Of a DNA stretch of 64,000 bases, positions 48,903-57,685 are shown piece after piece (the stretch's first letter is position 1; the number at the start of each line of letters is the position of its first letter). Location: contig NZ_JOAX01000016.1 of assembly GCF_000720485.1 (NCBI RefSeq), positions 62,001 through 126,000 on the forward strand. Direction: 5' to 3'. The stretch comes from Streptomyces ochraceiscleroticus (GTDB lineage: Bacteria > Actinomycetota > Actinomycetes > Streptomycetales > Streptomycetaceae). The notes under the pieces are model-generated. The model was not told the DNA's origin. It was given only the letters and a program-made list of their open reading frames with translations, and ran no database searches. A program made the translations under genes and the position numbers.

Positions 48903-49439
48903 ATGGCCACCACGCCCGAGCTGACCTTCCGCGCCGCCACCGACGCCGACGTCCCCGCGCTCGTCGAGCTCATCGAGTCGGCGTACCGGGGGGACGTCAG
49001 CCGCGCGGGCTGGACCACGGAGGCGGACCTGCTGGCGGGGCAGCGCACGGACCCCGAAGGCGTCGCCGCGGTGGTCGCCGCCGAGGGCAGCCGGCTCGTG
49101 GTGGCCGAGCGGGACGGCGAGCCGGTCGCCTGCTGCCAGCTCGAACACCGCGGTGAGCACGCCTACTTCGGCATGTTCGCGGTGCGCCCCACGCTGCAGG
49201 GCGGCGGCCTGGGCAAGGTGATCATCGCCGAGGCCGAGCGCACCGTACGCGCCGAGTGGGGCGCCCGCGAGATGCACATGACGGTGATCCGGCAGCGCGC
49301 CGAGCTGATCGCCTGGTACGAGCGCCGCGGCTACGCGCGCACCGGCCGGATGACGCCCTTCCCGTACGGCGACGAGCGCTTCGGCATCCCGCAGCGCGAC
49401 GACCTGGAATTCGAGCTGCTGGTCAAGAAGCTGGCCTGA
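48903..49439 (+). CDS. GNAT-family N-acetyltransferase
   Basis: 178 aa. ACCQLEHRGEHAYFGMFAVRPTLQGGGLGKVIIAEAERTVRAEWGA contains the acetyl-CoA loop (VRPTLQGGGLGK), and MHMTVIRQRAELIAWYERRGYARTGR is the C-terminal GNAT strand-helix. Acetylates a small amine or protein; substrate unknown. The ATG at 48903 follows AGAGGAC. Divergent from the VOC gene. Confidence 0.88.
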   Translation: MATTPELTFRAATDADVPALVELIESAYRGDVSRAGWTTEADLLAGQRTDPEGVAAVVAAEGSRLVVAERDGEPVACCQLEHRGEHAYFGMFAVRPTLQGGGLGKVIIAEAERTVRAEWGAREMHMTVIRQRAELIAWYERRGYARTGRMTPFPYGDERFGIPQRDDLEFELLVKKLA

Positions 49440-49490
49440 AGCCGACCGGCCTGAAAAACCGGGTGCTCGGTACGGGGCCCAGCGCGGCGG

Positions 49491-50174
49491 CTACGCCGTG
49501 AACCGCGTCGCCCGGCGGATCTCGGGGAAGTCGGTGACCACGCCGTCCAGGCCCATCCCGCGGGCGATCCGGAGCTGGTCGTGGGTGTTCACGGTCCAGG
49601 CGAGCACCCGCAGGTCGGCCGCGTGCGCGCGTTCGACCAGCTCCAGGGTGAGCCGGCGGATGTTCAGCGAGAGGTACTCCGCTCCCACGGTGCGCGCCCG
49701 GTCCACCACGTCCGCGCCGTACCGGCTCGCCACCAGGCCCGTGCGGACGCCCGGCAGCAGCGTGCGGACGGCCGCCAGCGCGTCGTCGTGGAAGGAGATC
49801 ACGTCGACCCGGTCGACGAGGTCGCGCTCGCGCAGCACGTCGGCCAGCGCGCGGGCCGCCGCCACGTCCTTGATCTCGGCCTGCAGCGGCGCCCGCACCG
49901 CCTCGACGACCTCTTCGAAGACCGGGATGCGCTCGCCCTTGCCCGCGTCCATCTCGCGCAGCGCGGCGAGGGTGTGGTCGGCGATCGGCCCGTGTCCGTC
50001 GGTCGTGCGGTCCACCTCCGCGTCGTGCATGACGACGAGCGCGCCGTCCTTGCTGAGGTGCAGGTCCAGCTCGATGAGGTCGAGCCCTTCGTGTTCGGCG
50101 CGGCGGAAGGAACGCAGGGTGTTCTCCGGCTCCACACCCATGACCCCGCGGTGTCCGATGGTCAGGAAGGACAA
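49491..50174 (-). CDS. Glycerophosphodiester phosphodiesterase
   Basis: 227 aa TIM barrel. Metal and catalytic residues: GHRG with H8-R9, EPENTLRSF with E15 and N18, ELDLHLSKDGALVVMHD with H50, and the late W193 in AWTVNT. Releases glycerol 3-phosphate from glycerophosphodiesters. The TTG start at 50174 has GAGG 5 nt before; the open frame upstream is shadow. No signal peptide, so probably cytosolic. Confidence 0.9.
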   Translation of the reverse strand: MSFLTIGHRGVMGVEPENTLRSFRRAEHEGLDLIELDLHLSKDGALVVMHDAEVDRTTDGHGPIADHTLAALREMDAGKGERIPVFEEVVEAVRAPLQAEIKDVAAARALADVLRERDLVDRVDVISFHDDALAAVRTLLPGVRTGLVASRYGADVVDRARTVGAEYLSLNIRRLTLELVERAHAADLRVLAWTVNTHDQLRIARGMGLDGVVTDFPEIRRATRFTA

Positions 50175-50311
50175 GGCTGCCTCGCTTCTGTGGCTGTCGG
50201 CTGTGGCTGGCGTTGCGGCACCGGCCACCGGCTGTGGCACGGCTGCCGGAAACGGCGGCCAGCCTAACGGGCCACGCTGACCACGAAGGGAACGCCGGAT
50301 GTCGTCGCGGC

Positions 50312-50348
50312 GTGCCCTGTGCGGGCGCTCGCGACCCGTGCGGGGCAC
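50312..50348 (-). terminator. Hairpin after the PadR gene
   Basis: 14-bp stem with three G-U pairs (50312-50325 with 50335-50348) and a 9-nt loop, directly after the PadR stop codon at 50365. Confidence 0.55.
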
Positions 50349-50364
50349 GGGTACCCGAATCCGC

Positions 50365-51036
50365 TCACCCGTGCGTGGGCGCGTCCTGCGCGTGCTGACG
50401 GCCGCCCAGCCGCTCCAGGTCGGCGAGCATCGCCTCGGCCAGCTCCAGCTCCGCCAGGTGCTGCCGTTCGCTCCAGCCCAGCGCGACGCGCGGGAAGTCC
50501 CACTCCGGCTCCGCGCCGGCGTCGGCCAGCGCCTCCCGTACCTCCCGCAGCCCGGCCCGGGTGCGCTCCCGGTGCCGCTCCACGAGGGCGCGCAGCGTGT
50601 CCGGTACGGCGAGGTGTCCCAGCCAGACGCGCAGCAGGAGCGGGTGCTTGAGGACCGCCGGGCCGCAGTCCTGTGTGCCGTCCGCCCAGGCGGCCAGCGC
50701 GGCGCGCCCGTCCTCGGTGATCGTGTAGCGGCGCTTGGCCCGTGGCTCGTCCGGGCCCGAGCGCCGCGAGGTGACCAGGCCCAGCTCCTCCAGGCGGCGC
50801 AGCTCGGCGTAGATCTGGCTGATGGCCGGTGACCAGTAGAAGAAGCGGAGCGAGGCGTCGGCCCACTTCTTGAGGTCGTAGCCGGTGCGGCCGTCACGGA
50901 AGGAGAGCAGCCCGAGCACGGCCCAGGCGGTGACGGGGAGTCGCGGGTACGTGATGGCCCCCTGGCGGCGGTACGGCGTGCTTGCCCGGCCATCTTCGGG
51001 GCGCGGCAGGGGAGCGCGGTCACGGTGCCCGAACAT
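50365..51036 (-). CDS. PadR-family transcriptional regulator
   Basis: 223 aa. The N-terminal winged helix (VTAWAVLGLLSFRDGRTGYDLKKWADASLRFFYWSPAISQIYAELRRLEELGLVTSRR) is the PadR pattern, followed by the C-terminal helical dimerisation part. The only in-frame start I find is the ATG at 51036, which has a weak ribosome site. Divergent from the DUF6421 operon, so it could regulate that operon. Confidence 0.87.
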   Translation of the reverse strand: MFGHRDRAPLPRPEDGRASTPYRRQGAITYPRLPVTAWAVLGLLSFRDGRTGYDLKKWADASLRFFYWSPAISQIYAELRRLEELGLVTSRRSGPDEPRAKRRYTITEDGRAALAAWADGTQDCGPAVLKHPLLLRVWLGHLAVPDTLRALVERHRERTRAGLREVREALADAGAEPEWDFPRVALGWSERQHLAELELAEAMLADLERLGGRQHAQDAPTHG

Positions 51037-51289
51037 CTCGCGATCCGGGACGTTCCTGATCGGTCGGTGATCGTACGAACGCCGGCTGGTGACCGGATTC
51101 GGTCGGTCACCGTAGGTACGCCACTCGTATGGCCGGTGCGGCAGAAAACGCCGATTCCCGCTACGTCCGCAGGAAAAACATCTTCGTTGATGGGGGTTGA
51201 GCAGGATGATTTACGTTGATCCCTCTTGAGGGACGGGGGCCTGCCGGTTACGGTGTACCCACCGAACGATCTCCTGCCGGAGGGCAGTC

Positions 51290-52687
51290 ATGACGGAAAT
51301 TCTTTCGCCTGTGAGTGTCCAGGCGGGCACCTCGACCGCAGAGCGCGTGGTCGAGCACGCGGCCTGGCCCGTACTGAAGGACGCCATCGAGGCCATCAGG
51401 CCCTGGCAGTCCGCGGACGGCTCCATCGACCTGGACGCCGAGGGCGCGCCCGACGCCGCCACGGTCCGGGGCGCGGTGGACCGCGCGATATCCGCGGTCG
51501 AGGCGCTCTCCCCGCTGCTGCCGCACGACGCCGCGTACCACCGCACGCTCGTCGCCGACCTGCGCCGCTGGGCCGACGGCGGCTTCGCCGTGCCGGACTT
51601 CCTGGACTCGCTGCTCGCCTTCCAGCCGGCCCGGGACCGCGCGGACGGCCTGCAGCACCTGGTCGTCTTCCCGATGTACACGCAGAACGGGAACCCGGAC
51701 CGCAACTTCGAAGCGGTCGTGCTGCGCATGGTCTGGCCCGAGTGGCTCGCGGAGCTGGAGCGCACCCGCTACGACAACCCGCTGTTCTGCGGCATCACCT
51801 TCGAGGACTTCACCGCCGGCTACGACACGAACTCCGCGGTGCTCTTCCCCGAGACCATCGCCGTGCGCGAGGCCCCCGAGCGCTTCAGCTGGGGCGGCAT
51901 CTTCTGCGACCGCGAGGCCGCGCGCTTCCGCCGGGTCAGCGAGGCCGCCGTGGACGTCCTCGGCATCGACCTCCCGGACGACGTGCGCGCGATGCTCGCC
52001 GACCAGGACCGCTGCCAGCAGGCGTTCGTCCTGTGGGACATGGTGCACGACCGTACGCACAGCCACGGTGACCTGCCCTTCGACCCGTTCATGATCAAGC
52101 AGCGGCAGCCGTTCTGGATGTACGGCCTGGAGGAGCTGCGCTGCGACCTCACCGCCTTCAAGGAGGCCGTGAAGCTGGAGGCGGAGGGCCTGCCGCAGGC
52201 CAGGGATGTCCAGTACGCCGTGATCTTCGACCGGATGTTCCGCTTCCCGGTCACCGGCGACCGCGTGAAGAACTACGACGGCCTCGGCGGCCAGCTCCTC
52301 TTCGCGTACCTGCACCAGCACGACGTCGTGCGCTGGACGGACAACACCCTGCACATCGACTGGGAGCGGGCCCCGCTGGTCACCCAGCAGCTCTGCGGCG
52401 AGATCGAGAAGCTCTACCGCGACGGTATCGACCGGCCCAAGCTGGTCCACTGGTTCGCCGCGTACGACCTGGTCTCCAGCTACCTCGCGCCGCACCCCGG
52501 CTCGGTCTGGGCCAAGGGCCCTGACGCCCTGGACCTGAGCCTCCCGCCGCGGAAACTCGTCGACGAGGTGCTTCCGGACGAATTCCCGTTGAGCATGTTC
52601 TATGAGGCCCTGCGCAAGAAGCTCCGTGATGTCATCGCCTCCACGAAGGGCATCACGGCCGGCGACGAGGCAGGGGCGGCGGCGTGA
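51290..52687 (+). CDS. DUF6421 family protein
   Basis: 465 aa. A conserved actinobacterial protein of unknown activity. It has no signal peptide, is mostly helical, and contains His/Asp-rich segments DMVHDRTHSHGDLPFDPFMI and YDGLGGQLLFAYLHQHDVVRWTD that look like metal or substrate sites. GGAGG lies 6 nt before the ATG. First gene of an operon in which the SDR starts within 33 bases of its end and the threonine aldolase overlaps in turn. I recall this gene order in other streptomycetes, so the three proteins likely serve one pathway. Confidence 0.82.
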   Translation: MTEILSPVSVQAGTSTAERVVEHAAWPVLKDAIEAIRPWQSADGSIDLDAEGAPDAATVRGAVDRAISAVEALSPLLPHDAAYHRTLVADLRRWADGGFAVPDFLDSLLAFQPARDRADGLQHLVVFPMYTQNGNPDRNFEAVVLRMVWPEWLAELERTRYDNPLFCGITFEDFTAGYDTNSAVLFPETIAVREAPERFSWGGIFCDREAARFRRVSEAAVDVLGIDLPDDVRAMLADQDRCQQAFVLWDMVHDRTHSHGDLPFDPFMIKQRQPFWMYGLEELRCDLTAFKEAVKLEAEGLPQARDVQYAVIFDRMFRFPVTGDRVKNYDGLGGQLLFAYLHQHDVVRWTDNTLHIDWERAPLVTQQLCGEIEKLYRDGIDRPKLVHWFAAYDLVSSYLAPHPGSVWAKGPDALDLSLPPRKLVDEVLPDEFPLSMFYEALRKKLRDVIASTKGITAGDEAGAAA

Positions 52688-52716
52688 GCGCGGACGAGGA
52701 GCAGCGGGAGGCCGAG

Positions 52717-53478
52717 ATGACTACTACGACCGGTAACCAGGGCGCACTGGAGGGCGCGGTCGTCGCGGTGGCCGGCGCGGCGGGCCCGGCGGGCCGGGCG
52801 GCGCTGCTGCGGCTGGCCGAGGCGGGTGCCACGGTGATCGCCTCGGACGCGGACGCCGCACGGCTGGCCGAGGCGGTGGACGCCGCGCGGTACGCCCACG
52901 GCGGCGCGACCGTCATCGGCGACACCGTCGACCTCCTGGACCTGAACGCCACCCGGGAGTGGGCGGACCGCACGGAGAAGGAATTCGGCCGGATCGACGG
53001 CCTGGTGCACCTCGTGGGCGGCTGGCGCGGCTCCGCGTCCTTCGCGGAGACCGACCTCGCCGACTGGGACCTGCTGGAGAAGCTGCTGATCCGCACCGTC
53101 CAGCACACCTCGCTCGCCTTCGAGGGCCCGCTGAAGCGCAGCGGCAACGGCCGCTACCTGCTCATCAGCGCCGCGGGCGCGAGCAAGCCGACGGCCGGGA
53201 ACGCCGCCTACGCCGCCTCCAAGGCCGCCGCCGAAGCCTGGACCCTCGCGCTGGGTGATGCCTTCCGCAAGGCCGGGGGTGACGGCGGTCCGCTCGCGGC
53301 GGCTGCCATCCTGGTGGTCAAGGCGCTCGTCAACGACCAGATGCGCGCCGAGCGACCGAACGCGAAATTCGCGGGCTTCACGGACGTTGCCGAGCTGGCA
53401 GAGGCCGTCGTCGGCGTCTGGAACCGGCCCGCCCAGGAAGTGAATGGACAGCGTCTGTGGCTGACCCCCAAGCCGTGA
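52717..53478 (+). CDS. Short-chain dehydrogenase/reductase (SDR)
   Basis: 253 aa Rossmann enzyme. Nucleotide site VVAVAGAAGPAGRAAL, an altered TGxxxGxG motif; VHLVGGWRGS is the NNAG-like step; active site S in LLISAAGASKPTAGNAAYAASKAA with Tyr-x3-Lys (YAASK). The coenzyme and substrate are unknown. I chose the ATG at 52717 because GGGAGG lies 5 nt before it; the GTG at 52684 overlaps the upstream stop by GTGA and is also possible. Confidence 0.85.
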   Translation: MTTTTGNQGALEGAVVAVAGAAGPAGRAALLRLAEAGATVIASDADAARLAEAVDAARYAHGGATVIGDTVDLLDLNATREWADRTEKEFGRIDGLVHLVGGWRGSASFAETDLADWDLLEKLLIRTVQHTSLAFEGPLKRSGNGRYLLISAAGASKPTAGNAAYAASKAAAEAWTLALGDAFRKAGGDGGPLAAAAILVVKALVNDQMRAERPNAKFAGFTDVAELAEAVVGVWNRPAQEVNGQRLWLTPKP

Positions 53479-54548
53479 GTGCCGGCAAGACCGACGCGCG
53501 GCGCCACCACGACCCCTCGGTACGCGGCTTCGCCAGCGACAACTACGCCGGCACGCACCCCGAGATCCTCGAGGCGCTCGCCCTCGCCAACGGCGGTCAC
53601 CAGATCGCCTACGGCGGGGACGAGTACACCGAGAATCTCCAGCGCGTCATCCGCAGCCACTTCGGGCAGACCGCCGAGGCGTTCCCCGTCTTCAACGGCA
53701 CCGGCGCCAACGTCGTCGCCCTCCAGGCCGTGACCGACCGCTGGGGCGCGGTGATCTGCGCCGAGTCCGCGCACATCAACGTCGACGAATGCGGGGCGCC
53801 GGAGCGGGTCGGCGGCCTGAAGCTGCTGACCGTCCCCACCCCGGACGGCAAGCTCACCCCCGAGCTCATCGACCGTGAGGCGTACGGCTGGGACGACGAG
53901 CACCGGGCCATGCCGCAGGCCGTCTCGATCACGCAGAACACCGAACTCGGCACGGTCTACACCCCCGAGGAGATCCGGGCCATCTGCGAGCACGCCCACG
54001 AGCGCGGCATGGTCGTGCATCTCGACGGCTCCCGGATAGCCAACGCCTCGGCGTCGCTGGACGTTCCCATGCGGGCGTTCACCAACGCGGTGGGCGTGGA
54101 CATCCTGTCGCTGGGCGGCACGAAGAACGGCGCGATCTTCGGCGAGGCCGTGGTCGTCATCAACCCCGACGCCGTGCGCGCCATGAAGCACCTGCGGAAG
54201 CTGTCGATGCAGCTCGCCTCGAAGATGCGCTTCGTGTCCGTGCAGCTCGAAGCGCTGCTGGCCAAGGACCTGTGGCTGCGCAACGCCCGGCACGCCAACA
54301 CGATGGCGCAGCGGCTGGCCGCCGGGGTGCGCGCGGTCGAGGGCGTGGAGATCCTGTACCCGGTCCAGGCCAATGCCGTCTTCGCGCGGCTGCCGCACGA
54401 CGTGAGCGAGCGTCTGATGAAGCGGTACCGCTTCTACTTCTGGGACGAGGCGGCCGGCGACGTCCGGTGGATGTGCTCCTTCGACACCACCGTGGAGGAC
54501 GTGGACGGCTTTGTGGCCGCGCTCCGCGAGGAGATGGGCAGGCCGTAA
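53475..54548 (+). CDS. Low-specificity L-threonine aldolase
   Basis: 357 aa PLP enzyme, fold type I, cleaving L-threonine or related beta-hydroxy amino acids to glycine and an aldehyde. FNGTGANVVALQAV binds phosphate, and the Schiff-base Lys is in LSLGGTKNGAIFGE, preceded by HLDGSRIANA with the PLP-contacting Asp. The GTG at 53475 overlaps the SDR stop by 4 bases; an earlier GTG at 53457 would overlap by 22. Third gene of the DUF6421 operon. Confidence 0.9.
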   Translation: MSAGKTDARRHHDPSVRGFASDNYAGTHPEILEALALANGGHQIAYGGDEYTENLQRVIRSHFGQTAEAFPVFNGTGANVVALQAVTDRWGAVICAESAHINVDECGAPERVGGLKLLTVPTPDGKLTPELIDREAYGWDDEHRAMPQAVSITQNTELGTVYTPEEIRAICEHAHERGMVVHLDGSRIANASASLDVPMRAFTNAVGVDILSLGGTKNGAIFGEAVVVINPDAVRAMKHLRKLSMQLASKMRFVSVQLEALLAKDLWLRNARHANTMAQRLAAGVRAVEGVEILYPVQANAVFARLPHDVSERLMKRYRFYFWDEAAGDVRWMCSFDTTVEDVDGFVAALREEMGRP

Positions 54549-54640
54549 CGCCGGCACAGGATACGCGATACGCGGTTCAGTAGCTTGTACTTTTCGGTGC
54601 AGCTTGCTGAACCGCGTGCGTGCGTGCTGGAATGCCCGCC

Positions 54641-55336
54641 ATGAGCATCTCCGTCACCGTCTCCGATGATGTCCGGGCGCTGGCGCCCGGCTTCGCCCAC
54701 CTCGTCGTCGAGGCCCGCGACCTGGTCAACGGGCCCAGCGACGAGGCCAGTTCGGCACTGCTGGACGAGGCGGCGGCCCGGCTCGCCGCGCGGCTGGGCG
54801 GCCAGCCTCCGCAGGGCGAACCGCACATCGCCGCCTGGCGCGCCGCGTACACCGCCTTCGGCGCCAAGCCCTCGCGCACCCGCAACTCCGCCGAGGCGCT
54901 GGCCCGGCGCGCCCTGGCCGGCGGCGGCCTGCCCCGTGTCAACCGCCTCGTCGACGTCTACAACGCGATCAGCGTCGCGCACGTCGTCCCGGTCGGCGGC
55001 GAGGACCTGGCGCGCATCGAGGGCGGGATGCGCCTGGTACGCGCCACCGGCGACGAGCCCTTTGAGACGGCGGCCGACGGCGAGCCCGTGACCGAGCACC
55101 CCGAGCCGGGTGAGGTCGTCTGGCAGGACGGCATCGGTGTCACCTGCCGCCGCTGGAACTGGCGCCAGGGCGTCCGCACCCGCCTCACCGAGGACTCCAC
55201 CAGCGCGCTGTTCCTGCTGGAGCGGATGGCGCCGATGACGCTGGACGCGCTGGAGGAGGCGGGCGCGGAACTGGTCGAACTGCTGGAGAAGTTCTCCCCG
55301 GGCGCGCGCATCGAACTGGGCGAGATCCGCCGCTGA
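54641..55336 (+). CDS. B3/4-domain protein
   Basis: 231 aa. A stand-alone B3/B4 domain like that of the phenylalanyl-tRNA synthetase beta chain: WRAAYTAFGAKPSRTRNSAEALARRAL, LPRVNRLVDVYNAISVAHVVPVGGEDL, VVWQDGIGVTCRRWNWRQGVRTRLTEDS. Such proteins may edit or bind a mischarged tRNA or an amino acid. The ATG at 54641 is the likeliest start (starts at 54620 lack a ribosome site). Convergent with the acyltransferase gene, 16 bases apart. Confidence 0.85.
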   Translation: MSISVTVSDDVRALAPGFAHLVVEARDLVNGPSDEASSALLDEAAARLAARLGGQPPQGEPHIAAWRAAYTAFGAKPSRTRNSAEALARRALAGGGLPRVNRLVDVYNAISVAHVVPVGGEDLARIEGGMRLVRATGDEPFETAADGEPVTEHPEPGEVVWQDGIGVTCRRWNWRQGVRTRLTEDSTSALFLLERMAPMTLDALEEAGAELVELLEKFSPGARIELGEIRR

Positions 55337-55352
55337 GGCGCGCGCCGGAGGG

Positions 55353-56066
55353 TCAGCCCGCCGTCCGCGGTGCCGGTGCCGTGCCGCCCAGGTGCGCCGG
55401 TACCCACCAGGTGTCGTCCGGTCCCTTGGGGCGTACGGGGTAGGCGCGCTGGGCCGCCTCCAGCAGGTCCTGCACCCGGAGGCGCAGCCGGTCGGTGATC
55501 TTGTCGGTCTGCTCCTCGGCGGGCGCCTCGATCGGCTCGCCGACCCGGATGGTGATCGGGAAGTGGTTCCGCCCCAGGTCGCGCTTGTGGCCCTTGGTCC
55601 ACAGTCGCTGGGTGCCCCACAGCGCCATCGGGAGTAGCGGCACGCCGGCCTCCTGGGCCAGCCGGGCCGCACCGGACTTGAAGGTCTTCAGCGTGAAGGA
55701 CTCGGAGATGGTGGCCTCGGGGAAGACCCCGATGATCTCGCCGCCGCGCAGCGCGCTCAGCGCGTGGCGGTAGGCGTGCACGCCCTGCGAGCGGTCCACG
55801 GGGATGTGCTTCATCGCGCGCATCAGAGGCCCGGACACCTTGTGCCGGAAGACCGAGTCCTTGGCCATGAAGCGCACCAGCCGCTTCGCGGGCAGCGCGG
55901 CCAGGCCGCAGAAGATGAAGTCCAGGTACCCGATGTGGTTGCTCACCAGCACCGCGCCCCCGCGCCGCGGGATGTTCTCCGTCCCCGCGATGTCGAACTT
56001 CAGGTCCAGTGCTTTGAACGCCGTGCGGGCGAAACCGATGACGGGCGGATAAACGAGCTCTGCCAT
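55353..56066 (-). CDS. 1-acyl-sn-glycerol-3-phosphate acyltransferase (PlsC-like)
   Basis: 237 aa. SNHIGYLDFIF is the catalytic NHxxxxD motif; VFPEATIS contains the EGT-like substrate motif with Ala in place of Gly, and PMALWGTQRLW follows. Acylates lysophosphatidate at the membrane; there is no clear transmembrane helix apart from the N-terminal hydrophobic face. C-terminal tail is Pro/Ala-rich. ATG at 56066. Confidence 0.9.
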   Translation of the reverse strand: MAELVYPPVIGFARTAFKALDLKFDIAGTENIPRRGGAVLVSNHIGYLDFIFCGLAALPAKRLVRFMAKDSVFRHKVSGPLMRAMKHIPVDRSQGVHAYRHALSALRGGEIIGVFPEATISESFTLKTFKSGAARLAQEAGVPLLPMALWGTQRLWTKGHKRDLGRNHFPITIRVGEPIEAPAEEQTDKITDRLRLRVQDLLEAAQRAYPVRPKGPDDTWWVPAHLGGTAPAPRTAG

Positions 56067-56388
56067 GGTCGGGGGGTCCCCTTCTGTGCCTGGGGAGGGG
56101 CTCTCCCGGCGGGAAGTTACGCAGCCGTAGCTTTGCGGCTTTCGGGAGATCGTGCCCGAAGAAGGGCGCAGCGGCTACCGCCGGGCCCCTTCGGGCCGGG
56201 AGATCCTCGTCACGTCCACGTGCGGTCGTTCCCTTCCGCGTACCCCGGCAACCGCTGATCAACCAGGCTCCCGACGCAGACGGTACACCGGCCGGGAATC
56301 ATCGCCGGCGCGCCTACACTGACACCGAGGGATGTACAGAAGGCACCTCCAGAGGTACGGACAACGGCGCGGCGACGGAAGGCCGAAG
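56067..56388. other. Divergent intergenic region, PlsC / thioredoxin genes
   Basis: 322 bases. Promoters for both genes must lie here, but I see no convincing -35/-10 pair or operator, only short GC-rich imperfect hairpins near 56193-56211. Confidence 0.5.
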
Positions 56389-56730
56389 GTGGCAGGGCAG
56401 GCAGGACAGCAGGGGACGGAGCGGCTGACCGCGGAGCGGATCGGCGCCGGACTGGGGGAGCGGGCCACGCTCGTACAGTTCTCCAGCGCCTTCTGCCAGC
56501 CGTGCCGGGCCACCCGCCGCACTCTGGAGGACGTCGCGGGCATGGTGCCCGGCGTGACGCACGTCGAGGTCGACGCCGAAGCCCATCTCGACCTCGTACG
56601 GGAGCTGCGCATCGTGCGGACCCCGACCGTCCTCGTCCTGGACGCGGCAGGCACGGTCGTGCGCCGCGCCTCCGGCCAGCCCCGCAAGGCGGACGTCATC
56701 GCGGCGCTGGGTGCCGCGGTCGGCACCTGA
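56389..56730 (+). CDS. Thioredoxin-family protein
   Basis: 113 aa with the active site CQPC in TLVQFSSAFCQPCRATRRTLEDVAG, the cis-Pro in RIVRTPTVLVLDAAG, and the normal fold order. FCQPC is unusual compared with WCGPC. Similar streptomycete proteins I recall carry an N-terminal membrane helix; this one lacks it, with a GTG at 56389 after GGAAGG; an in-frame ATG at 56332 would add only basic residues. Reduces disulfides, partner unknown. Confidence 0.83.
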   Translation: MAGQAGQQGTERLTAERIGAGLGERATLVQFSSAFCQPCRATRRTLEDVAGMVPGVTHVEVDAEAHLDLVRELRIVRTPTVLVLDAAGTVVRRASGQPRKADVIAALGAAVGT

Positions 56731-56824
56731 AGCCGTGCGCGCGACCCGTACACGCTGCGTGATTGTGGTCGCACCTGCCCGTGAGCACTTGACTGCATCA
56801 CGCACGCATCGTCAGTCTGACGTC

Positions 56825-56905
56825 ATGCGGCCTGATCCCCTTCTGTACGGACGTGTCCACGTGGACCTCCTGCGCACCGCGAGCGCGCGCTGTCCGGGCG
56901 CTTGA
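56825..56905 (+). CDS. Putative regulatory leader peptide, 26 aa
   Basis: The peptide contains RVHVDLLR followed by TASARC, matching the R-x-HVDL-x-R ... C pattern of actinobacterial leader peptides (annotated as putative leader peptide) found before sulfur-metabolism and redox genes, where a terminal Cys codon can sense cysteine supply. It ends 56 nt before the flavin reductase ATG. Role by analogy; the pairing RNA structure was not established. Confidence 0.7.
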   Translation: MRPDPLLYGRVHVDLLRTASARCPGA

Positions 56906-56961
56906 GCAGCGACGACAGCAGTACCGCTCCGGTTCGTACACCACAGCAGAAGGACACGTTC

Positions 56962-57474
56962 ATGACCGTCTCGTCCGACCTCGCGGCACCCCAGCTGGCC
57001 TCTCCCGAACTGCTGCGCTCGGTCTTCCGGCGGCACGCGGCGGGAGTCGCCGTGATCACCGCGCAGGGCCCGCACGCTGGCCCGGTCGGCTTCACCGCCA
57101 CCTCCCTCACCTCCGTCGCCGCCGAACCGCCCCTGGTCTCCTTCGGGGTGGGCACCGGCAGTTCCAGCTGGCCCGTCCTCGCGGAGGCGGAGTACGTCGG
57201 CATCCACATACTCGGCGAGGACCAGCACGAGCTGGCCGCCACCTTCGCGCGCAGCGGCGCCGACCGCTTCGCCGCTCCCACCTCGTGGCACACCGGCCCC
57301 CAGGGTGTGCCGGTCCTCGACGGCGTGCTCGCCTGGCTGGTCGGCCGGGTCGTGGCGCGGGTGCCCGCGGGGGACCACCGGATCGTGCTGGCCGAGGCCG
57401 TCGTCGGGGATCCGACGGGGCCGGGCCGGCCGTTGCTGTACCACCAGGGAAGCTTCACCGCCCTACGTGACTGA
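56962..57474 (+). CDS. Flavin reductase family protein
   Basis: 170 aa split-barrel flavoprotein. RSVFRRHAAGVAVITAQGPHAGPVGFTATSLTSVAAEPPLVSFGVG is the signature, with the FTATSLTSVAAEPP FMN-binding strand, and HLVYHQG-like LLYHQGSFTAL closes the family. Provides reduced FMN/FAD to a partner monooxygenase, here not adjacent. The ATG at 56962 has AGAAGGA before it. Its message begins with the leader peptide above, which points to sulfur-linked control. Confidence 0.86.
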   Translation: MTVSSDLAAPQLASPELLRSVFRRHAAGVAVITAQGPHAGPVGFTATSLTSVAAEPPLVSFGVGTGSSSWPVLAEAEYVGIHILGEDQHELAATFARSGADRFAAPTSWHTGPQGVPVLDGVLAWLVGRVVARVPAGDHRIVLAEAVVGDPTGPGRPLLYHQGSFTALRD

Positions 57475-57486
57475 CACCCCGTCCGG

Positions 57487-57513
57487 CGGCCCCGACACGC
57501 CAGGTCGGGGCCG
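57487..57513 (+). terminator. Hairpin after the flavin reductase gene
   Basis: Perfect 10-bp stem CGGCCCCGAC / GTCGGGGCCG with a 7-nt loop, starting 13 nt after the stop. Confidence 0.8.
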
Positions 57514-57685
57514 TTGGCAAGGTCACAGTTCAACGCGCTTGCCATCGGGGAAATGCATAGGTGTACTGGCGAGTAATATTTCGGTCGGCGCGGGGACGCG
57601 CACCCGACCGGGAGCCGCCCCAACAGGCGCCTATGCTGCCAGCACAAGGCAGTTGTGAAGCGACGAAGCAGGTAGGAGAGCCGGC

